From assembly GCA_000154345.1 (NCBI GenBank), contig DS480350.1:248001-312000 (forward strand): 64,000 nt of DNA. The letters are read 5' to 3'. Under the pieces are notes generated by a model that did no database searches, was not told where the DNA came from, and saw nothing but the letters and a program-made list of their open reading frames with translations. Position numbers and translations under genes: made by a program. This stretch comes from [Clostridium] leptum DSM 753. Lineage in GTDB: Bacteria > Bacillota > Clostridia > Oscillospirales > Acutalibacteraceae. Below are positions 58,800 to 64,000 of the stretch, one piece after another; the stretch's first letter is position 1; each line of letters opens with the position of its first letter.

Positions 58800-60320
58800 A
58801 TGAGCAAAGAAACAACTATATGGATCGTCATAGCGGTCTATGTCCTTTTCATGCTTGCGGTAGGAATTTTAAATTCCAAAAACAGCAAGGGCATGGCGGC
58901 GTTTACGGTAGGAGGACGCAATGCAGGGGCGTGGATTTCGGCCTTGTCTTACGGCACAGCCTACTTTTCCGCGGTAATGTTTATCGGCTATTCCGGCAGC
59001 TCGGGATGGAGCTATGGGCTGTGGTCGGGCCTGGTGGGCCTTGGCAACGCGGTGTTCGGCTCCCTTTTGGCTTGGCTCGTGCTGGCAAAACGGACCCGGG
59101 AATGTACCAGAAGATTGAAAATCAAATCGATGCCCCAGCTGTTCGAAATGCGGTATAACAGCCAGGCGATGAAGCTCTTTTCCGGCGTCGTTATTTTTAT
59201 TTTTCTGCTGCCCTACTCCGCCTCTGTGTATAAGGGCCTGACCAGCGTTTGTTCTGTGCTGCTGAATATTGATGAAACAGTATGCATGATTCTGATCGCC
59301 GTAGGTTCGGCGGTGGTTTTGGTGCTGGGAGGCTATATGGCCACCTTGAAGGCAGACTTTGTTCAGGGGATTATCATGATGTTCGGCGTCAGCGCCTTGC
59401 TGGCTATGATTATCATATGCCCCCAGGTGGGCGGCCTGCAAAACGGCTTCCAGAATATGATCTCCTACATGGAACAGAATCAGATGGCTCCCATGGATTC
59501 CCAAATGCTGGTTTCCCTAGTCGCCACCATTTTGATGACCAGCTTCGGCACCTGGGGACTGCCCCAGATGGTACATAAATATTATGGCATCCGGGATGAC
59601 AAAGAGGTAAAACGGGGCGTGATTATTTCCACCTTCTTCGCTCTGCTGGTTGCGGGAGGCGGCTATTTTATCGGTTCCTTCTCCCATTTGTTCTTCGGCA
59701 GCGAGCTGCCCCAGGGAGGAAAGGACTACATCGTGCCGCAGATGCTGAATATGGCCGGATTGCCCAATATCCTGATCGGTATTGTGCTGGTGCTGCTGAT
59801 TTCCGCGTCTGTGTCCACACTTTCCAGCATCACCCTGACCGCCTGCTCCACCGTAACCATGGATTTGGTGAAGGCGAAGCTGAAGCCCAATATGAAGGAC
59901 AAAACCCTGGCCAAGCTGACCCGTATTTTCTGCTTGATTTTCGTCGTGGGCTCTTATGTGGTGGCTAACTATCCCACTCCTATCTTGGAAATGATGTCCT
60001 ATTCCTGGGGAATCATCTCCGGCTCCTTCCTGGCGCCTTACGCTGTGGCGCTGTATTGGAAGGGCATCAATAAGGCCGGCGCCTGGGCGGGGATGGTCGG
60101 CGGCTTTCTGACCGCCCTTGTTCCGGTGGCGGTTTCCGGCTTCAAAACCCCAAACGGCCCCTTGTATGCCTGTCTGGCCATGGCCGTCTCTCTGGCACTG
60201 TGCTTCCTGGTCAGCGTCATCGCTAAAAGGGCGGGATGGAAAAGCGGGGAAACCAACGACTTTTTCTATACCGGCACCGCCGAGGAATGGCGGGCCAAGC
60301 ATCATATCGTCAAAAATTGA
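58800..60320 (+). CDS. Sodium:solute symporter (SSS family)
   Basis: A 506-residue integral membrane transporter of the SSS family, which imports solutes such as proline, pantothenate, sugars or organic acids with Na+. About thirteen hydrophobic segments are seen. The N-terminus G-G-R-N-A-G-A-W-I-S-A-L-S-Y-G and S-A-V-M-F-I-G-Y-S-G-S-S-G-W match the PutP-like group. The L-I-S-A-S-V-S-T-L-S-S motif holds the second Na+ site. The ATG at 58800 follows AAAGGAGGAAG. The substrate is unknown; the gene is next to but divergent from nadA, so a vitamin or precursor role is only a possibility. Confidence 0.88.
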   Translation: MSKETTIWIVIAVYVLFMLAVGILNSKNSKGMAAFTVGGRNAGAWISALSYGTAYFSAVMFIGYSGSSGWSYGLWSGLVGLGNAVFGSLLAWLVLAKRTRECTRRLKIKSMPQLFEMRYNSQAMKLFSGVVIFIFLLPYSASVYKGLTSVCSVLLNIDETVCMILIAVGSAVVLVLGGYMATLKADFVQGIIMMFGVSALLAMIIICPQVGGLQNGFQNMISYMEQNQMAPMDSQMLVSLVATILMTSFGTWGLPQMVHKYYGIRDDKEVKRGVIISTFFALLVAGGGYFIGSFSHLFFGSELPQGGKDYIVPQMLNMAGLPNILIGIVLVLLISASVSTLSSITLTACSTVTMDLVKAKLKPNMKDKTLAKLTRIFCLIFVVGSYVVANYPTPILEMMSYSWGIISGSFLAPYAVALYWKGINKAGAWAGMVGGFLTALVPVAVSGFKTPNGPLYACLAMAVSLALCFLVSVIAKRAGWKSGETNDFFYTGTAEEWRAKHHIVKN

Positions 60321-60355
60321 ACGGATTGGATTATTTTACAAAAAGCGAAGGCTGA

Positions 60356-60388
60356 GTAAAAGCGCAGGCGGATTGCCTGCGCTTTTAC
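60356..60388 (+). terminator. Terminator after the symporter gene
   Basis: GTAAAAGCGCAGGC pairs with GCCTGCGCTTTTAC around a five-base loop, 35 bases after the stop. The Ts lie within the right arm. Confidence 0.7.
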
Positions 60389-60489
60389 CTTTGCGGTGCC
60401 GCTGCTCCGCCGGCTGAGAAATCTTTCATGATGGAGAAAAGCGGACTTTCTTTTCCCGAAAAGAACCATGCTGTTCCTGCGGTTTCTAT

Positions 60490-60518
60490 TTGTCAAACAG
60501 GCGGAATTATGGTATAAT
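60490..60518 (+). promoter_or_regulatory. Promoter of the paaK-iorAB operon
   Basis: TTGTCA at 60490-60495 and TATAAT at 60513-60518 are separated by 17 bases. It implies a leader of about 180 bases before the paaK start. Confidence 0.75.
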
Positions 60519-60524
60519 AGCTTC

Positions 60525-60704
60525 ACGCCATAAAGGAGGGCGAAGGCCGCCGGAGGCTAAGGCGGCATTAGAACCATAAACGAAAAAACGCAGGTGCTTT
60601 TTGTTAAAAAAGCAGGCTGTGCCAGCCTGCTTTTATGGTGGAGCAATAGGGCAAATCTTAGGGGAAAAGGCCTTGCTTTGAAAAGAAAAAGGGAAGTGTT
60701 ACGG
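60525..60704 (+). promoter_or_regulatory. Structured leader with an internal terminator before paaK
   Basis: The leader contains a GCCGCC-GGAGGCTAA-GGCGGC stem-loop near 60548-60568. At 60608-60634 there is a terminator-type hairpin (AGCAGGCTG with CAGCCTGCT, A run left, Ts right). Promoter, stem, terminator and then the gene is the layout of a transcription attenuator or riboswitch. I could not match it to a known class and saw no T-box motif or aromatic leader peptide. Confidence 0.5.
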
Positions 60705-62012
60705 TTGTTTTTTCAGAAAGACATTGAAACCATGAACCGCAGGGATTTGGAAGCCTTGCAATTGGAGCGGTTGAAGCATATTGTGGATTACTGCTACAAT
60801 AATGTGCCGTTTTACCATGAGCGGCTGCGCCAGGCCGGCGTGACCGGCGATAAAATAAAAACCTTAAGCGACGTCCAATATATCCCTTGTACCACGAAGG
60901 ATGACATCCGGGATAATTACCCCTTCCAAATGCTGGCCCAGCCCATGAAGAAGATCGTGCGGATCCACGCTTCCTCCGGCACTACTGGAAAGCCTACCGT
61001 TGGGGTGTATACCCGCCGGGACATTGAAAATTGGTCTGACCAGGTAGCCCGTGTGGCGGTGGGCGGAGGCGCCACCGAAGGGGACATCATCCAGATCGCC
61101 TTTGGCTACGGCCTGTTCACCGGCGCCTTGGGCCTGCACTACGGCCTGGAAAAGCTGGGGGCTACGGTGATTCCGGCCTCCTCGGGCAATACGGCCAAGC
61201 AGCTGATGATGTTCCGGGATTTTGGCGTTACCGGTTTGGTGGCCACTCCCTCCTATGCCTTGTATCTGGGGGAGGCCATGAAGGAAGCGGGCTATCCTAT
61301 GGAGCAGTATAAGCTGCGGATCGGCCTGCTGGGTTCGGAAACCTGTACGCCGGAGATGCGGACCCAGATTGAAAATTCTATGGGGATTTTTGTATCCGAC
61401 AATTATGGCATGACGGAGTTGGGAGGGCCGGGCGTGTCCGGCGAATGCGGGCTGCGGTGCGGACTCCACTTCGCGGAGGATCATTTCCTGCCGGAAATCA
61501 TCGATCCGGATACCCTGGAGCACAAGGCTCCGGGCGAGGCCGGGGAACTGGTGGTCACTACCCTGACCCGTGAGGGAATGCCGGTGCTCAGGTACCGGAC
61601 TAAGGATATCACCAGGCTGAATTACGAGCCCTGCGCCTGCGGCCGGACCCATGTCCGCATGGAAAAGTGCATGGGCCGCACCGACGATATGCTGATTATT
61701 AAGGGCGTCAATGTGTTCCCCACCCAGATTGAAAGCGTGCTGGTGGGCATGGAGAACGTGGGGCCCCATTACCAGCTGGTGGTCCGCCGGAGGAACTTCA
61801 TGGATAACCTGGAGGTTAAGGTGGAGCTGCTCAACGGCGATCTGCTGGAGAATTACCGGGCGCTGGAGGCTTTGCAGAAGAGCGTTCACGACCGGCTGAA
61901 AAGCGTGCTGGGCCTGGAAACCAGGGTGACCCTGGTGGAGCCTAAGAGCCTGGAGCGGTTCCAGGGCAAGGCCAAGCGCATTCTGGATTTGAGAAATCAG
62001 CCGGAGGAATAA
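60705..62012 (+). CDS. paaK: Phenylacetate-CoA ligase
   Basis: PaaK makes aryl-CoA from phenylacetate or related acids, CoA and ATP. The 435-residue protein has the adenylate motif H-A-S-S-G-T-T-G-K-P-T (near residue 87), the second core G-L-L-G-S-E-T-C and N-Y-G-M-T-E-L-G-G-P motifs, and the hinge Y-R-T-K-D. I chose TTG 60705 because AGGGAAG lies eight bases upstream and the resulting F-F-Q-K-D-I-E-T-M start fits the family; an ATG at 60594 precedes the leader terminator. Next to iorA it should act on aryl acids made from aromatic amino acids, such as indoleacetate or phenylacetate. ADP- and AMP-forming enzymes cannot be told apart here. Confidence 0.9.
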   Translation: MFFQKDIETMNRRDLEALQLERLKHIVDYCYNNVPFYHERLRQAGVTGDKIKTLSDVQYIPCTTKDDIRDNYPFQMLAQPMKKIVRIHASSGTTGKPTVGVYTRRDIENWSDQVARVAVGGGATEGDIIQIAFGYGLFTGALGLHYGLEKLGATVIPASSGNTAKQLMMFRDFGVTGLVATPSYALYLGEAMKEAGYPMEQYKLRIGLLGSETCTPEMRTQIENSMGIFVSDNYGMTELGGPGVSGECGLRCGLHFAEDHFLPEIIDPDTLEHKAPGEAGELVVTTLTREGMPVLRYRTKDITRLNYEPCACGRTHVRMEKCMGRTDDMLIIKGVNVFPTQIESVLVGMENVGPHYQLVVRRRNFMDNLEVKVELLNGDLLENYRALEALQKSVHDRLKSVLGLETRVTLVEPKSLERFQGKAKRILDLRNQPEE

Positions 62013-62055
62013 ATCCGGTTTTGACAAGAATAGAAAATTTGGAGGAGCTACATAG

Positions 62056-63798
62056 ATGAAACAATTAATGCTGGGCAACGAGGCCGTTGCCAGAGGCCTG
62101 TATGAAGCAGGCGTCCGTTTTGTTTCCAGCTATCCTGGAACTCCCAGTACGGAAATCACGGAAAACGCCGCCAAATATCAGGAGCTTTCCTGTGAATGGG
62201 CGCCCAACGAGAAGGTAGCGGCGGAGGCCGCCATTGGCGCGAGCTTTGCCGGTGCCAGATCCTTCTGCGCCATGAAGCACGTGGGCCTGAACGTGGCCGC
62301 GGACCCCTTTTATACCATGAGTTATATCGGCGTCAACGGCGGTATGGTTCTTGGAGTGGCCGACGACCCGGGTATGCATTCCTCTCAGAATGAGCAGGAC
62401 AGCCGCCGCCATGCCATTGGCGCCAAGGTTCCCATGCTGGAGCCGGCGGATTCCCAGGAATGCAAGGACTTTACCAAGCTGGCCTATGCCCTTTCCGAGG
62501 AGTTTGACACCCCGGTGGTGCTGCGGCTGACCACCAGGATCGCCCATTCCAGAAGCCTGGTGGAGCTGCAGGACAGGGACGAAAGAGATTTGAAGCCCTA
62601 TGAGAAGAACCCGGCGAAAAACGTCATGCTGCCGGCGTTCGCCCGGCCCAAGCACGTAAAGGTGGAGGAAAGAACCCAGAGGCTGACCCAGTGGGCGGAG
62701 ACCGCGGAAATCAACCGCATGGAGATTAATGACCCATCTATCGGCATCATCACCTCCGGCAACTCTTATCAATACGCCAAAGAGGCCATGGGCGGCGGCG
62801 CCTCTTACCTGAAGCTGGGCATGGTGAATCCCTTGCCGGTGGAGCTGATCAAAACGTTCGCGGAAAAGGTGGAAAAGGTCTATGTTATCGAGGAACTGGA
62901 CGACGTGATCGAGTCCCACTGCAAAAAGATCGGCGTGGACGTCGTTGGCAAGGAGCTGTTCCCCCTGTGCGGCGAGTTTAACCAGAGCCTGGTGCGCAGG
63001 CTGCTCACCGGCGAGGAACTGCCCGCCCAAGCCCTGGAGGCTGAAATTCCGGTGCGGCCTCCGGTGATGTGCTGCGGCTGCCCCCACAGGGGCCTGTTCT
63101 ACGCCCTGAAGCGGGCCAAGGTTTATGTGTCCGGCGATATCGGCTGCTATACCTTAGGCGCCAGCGCCCCCTTGGGCATGATGGATACCTGCGTCTGCAT
63201 GGGCGCGTCGGTGTCCTCACTCCACGGCTACAATAAGGTGCTGGGGGAAAAAAGCGAGAAAAAATCCGTGGCGGTCATCGGAGACTCCACGTTCATCCAC
63301 TCTGGGATTACCGGCCTGATTGATATCGCCTATAATAACTCCAATTCCGTGGTTGTGGTTCTGGATAACTCCATCACCGGCATGACCGGCCATCAGGAGA
63401 ACCCCACCACCGGTAAAAATATTTACGGCGACCCAGCGTCGGCGGTTTCCCTGGAGGCCTTGTGCAAGGCCGTGGGCATCGACCGGGTGCGGGTGTGCGA
63501 TCCCTATGACCTGAAGGAAACCCAGAAAGCCGTCAACGAGGAGCTGGCGGCGGACGGCCCCTCTGTGATTATTTCCAGAAGGCCCTGTGCCCTGCTGAAA
63601 ACCGTGAAGCACAATCCGCCGTTGACGGTGGATAATGATAAATGTATCGGCTGCAAGGCATGTATGGCTATCGGCTGCCCGGCCATTTCCCAGCGGGATG
63701 GCAAGGCGGTCATCGACAGAACCCAGTGCGTGGGATGCGGCGTGTGCGAGGGCCTGTGCCCGAAGCAGGCTATTGTGAGCAAGGAGGCGAAAGCATGA
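62056..63798 (+). CDS. iorA: Indolepyruvate ferredoxin oxidoreductase, alpha subunit
   Basis: IorA, with IorB, oxidatively decarboxylates arylpyruvates (indolepyruvate, phenylpyruvate, hydroxyphenylpyruvate) to aryl-CoA using TPP and ferredoxin. The 580-residue protein has the pyruvate-ferredoxin oxidoreductase-like N-terminal domain (S-S-Y-P-G-T-P-S-T-E), the TPP-binding G-D-I-G-C-Y-T-L-G and I-G-D-S-T-F motifs, and a C-terminal ferredoxin domain with C-I-G-C-K-A-C and C-V-G-C-G-V-C-E-G-L-C-P motifs. Length is normal. GGAGG lies ten bases before its ATG. Its stop overlaps the iorB start (ATGA). Confidence 0.95.
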   Translation: MKQLMLGNEAVARGLYEAGVRFVSSYPGTPSTEITENAAKYQELSCEWAPNEKVAAEAAIGASFAGARSFCAMKHVGLNVAADPFYTMSYIGVNGGMVLGVADDPGMHSSQNEQDSRRHAIGAKVPMLEPADSQECKDFTKLAYALSEEFDTPVVLRLTTRIAHSRSLVELQDRDERDLKPYEKNPAKNVMLPAFARPKHVKVEERTQRLTQWAETAEINRMEINDPSIGIITSGNSYQYAKEAMGGGASYLKLGMVNPLPVELIKTFAEKVEKVYVIEELDDVIESHCKKIGVDVVGKELFPLCGEFNQSLVRRLLTGEELPAQALEAEIPVRPPVMCCGCPHRGLFYALKRAKVYVSGDIGCYTLGASAPLGMMDTCVCMGASVSSLHGYNKVLGEKSEKKSVAVIGDSTFIHSGITGLIDIAYNNSNSVVVVLDNSITGMTGHQENPTTGKNIYGDPASAVSLEALCKAVGIDRVRVCDPYDLKETQKAVNEELAADGPSVIISRRPCALLKTVKHNPPLTVDNDKCIGCKACMAIGCPAISQRDGKAVIDRTQCVGCGVCEGLCPKQAIVSKEAKA

Positions 63799-64000
63799 GC
63801 GAGGTAAAAAGCGTTTTGATCGTGGGCGTTGGCGGCCAGGGAACATTGCTTGCCAGCCGGCTGCTGGGCAACGCTATGGTGGCTGCGGGCCACGACGTGA
63901 AGGTCTCCGAGGTTCACGGCATGAGCCAGCGGGGCGGCTCGGTGGAAACCTATGTCCGGTACGGGGAAAAGGTTTACTCCCCGGTGATTGAAAAGGGCGG
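63795..64000 (+). CDS. iorB: Indolepyruvate ferredoxin oxidoreductase, beta subunit (3' end outside)
   Basis: The first 68 codons of iorB. The N-terminus L-I-V-G-V-G-G-Q-G-T-L-L-A-S-R-L-L and E-V-H-G-M-S-Q-R-G-G-S-V motif are the beta (gamma-type) subunit signature of this enzyme family. The ATG at 63795 overlaps the iorA stop, and AAGGAGG lies seven bases upstream. The rest lies beyond the window. Confidence 0.93.
   Translation, partial: MSEVKSVLIVGVGGQGTLLASRLLGNAMVAAGHDVKVSEVHGMSQRGGSVETYVRYGEKVYSPVIEKG

Noticed and set aside
60525..60704. T-box or aromatic leader-peptide attenuator before paaK
   Set aside because: No GGGTGGNACCGCG T-box motif and no short ORF rich in Trp, Tyr or Phe.
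60864..62078. A 404-codon minus-strand frame antisense to paaK
   Set aside because: It mirrors the codon pattern of paaK, has no ribosome site and no family motif; paaK motifs are unmistakable.

Overview
The window comes from a Gram-positive anaerobe of the class Clostridia (Bacillota). The evidence is the family set: a PBSX-type phage module, paired 4Fe-4S ferredoxin proteins, PaaK with indolepyruvate:ferredoxin oxidoreductase, the argGHCJBDF order, and surface proteins with sortase-type or charged membrane tails. Coding DNA is GC-rich. Strong purine-rich ribosome sites, TTG and GTG starts and intrinsic terminators fit this group. No rRNA, tRNA or CRISPR array was seen.

Layout. 1-4.3 kb: two cell-surface repeat proteins. 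4.6-9.6 kb: a MATE exporter, then a LacI-family regulator, a small membrane-anchored protein and xylulokinase. 9.7-18.8 kb: a decayed TM2-domain gene, a DUF308-like membrane protein, rhamnulokinase, a papain-like secreted protein, an ArsC/Spx-like protein, a QueG-like iron-sulfur protein, a TetM-like GTPase, and an SDR plus flavin-reductase pair. 19.1-28.2 kb: the full arginine pathway from glutamate (argG, argH, argC, argJ, argB, argD, argF), with a good ARG box before argG. 28.7-33.0 kb: a response regulator, a histidine kinase and an HtrA protease, probably an envelope-stress module. 33.4-46.1 kb: 19 tightly packed phage genes (terminase, portal, protease, capsid, contractile tail, baseplate) with no tape measure, integrase, repressor or lysis gene. 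46.4-54.7 kb: an accessory island with VOC, GNAT-GNAT and methyltransferase genes, then an HxlR-controlled operon with an MBL-like protein, a PPOX-ferredoxin protein, a zinc macrodomain hydrolase and a class-M sirtuin (SirTM), ending in a decayed serine recombinase. 54.9-58.6 kb: nadA-nadB-nadC for de novo NAD, on the minus strand. 58.8-64 kb: a sodium:solute symporter, then paaK-iorA-iorB for aryl-acid metabolism, running off the window.

Three things stand out. First, 98-bp tandem repeats with a CCAGGCTCAGCCTGG core lie directly before the start codons of both argH and nadB, and the two loci share the gene-proximal copy together with its ribosome site. Second, the SirTM/macrodomain operon lacks its usual lipoyl-carrier substrate and ligase genes and instead sits with redox proteins under an HxlR regulator. 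Third, the phage module is intact and compact but lacks several functions a phage needs, which looks like a domesticated particle.
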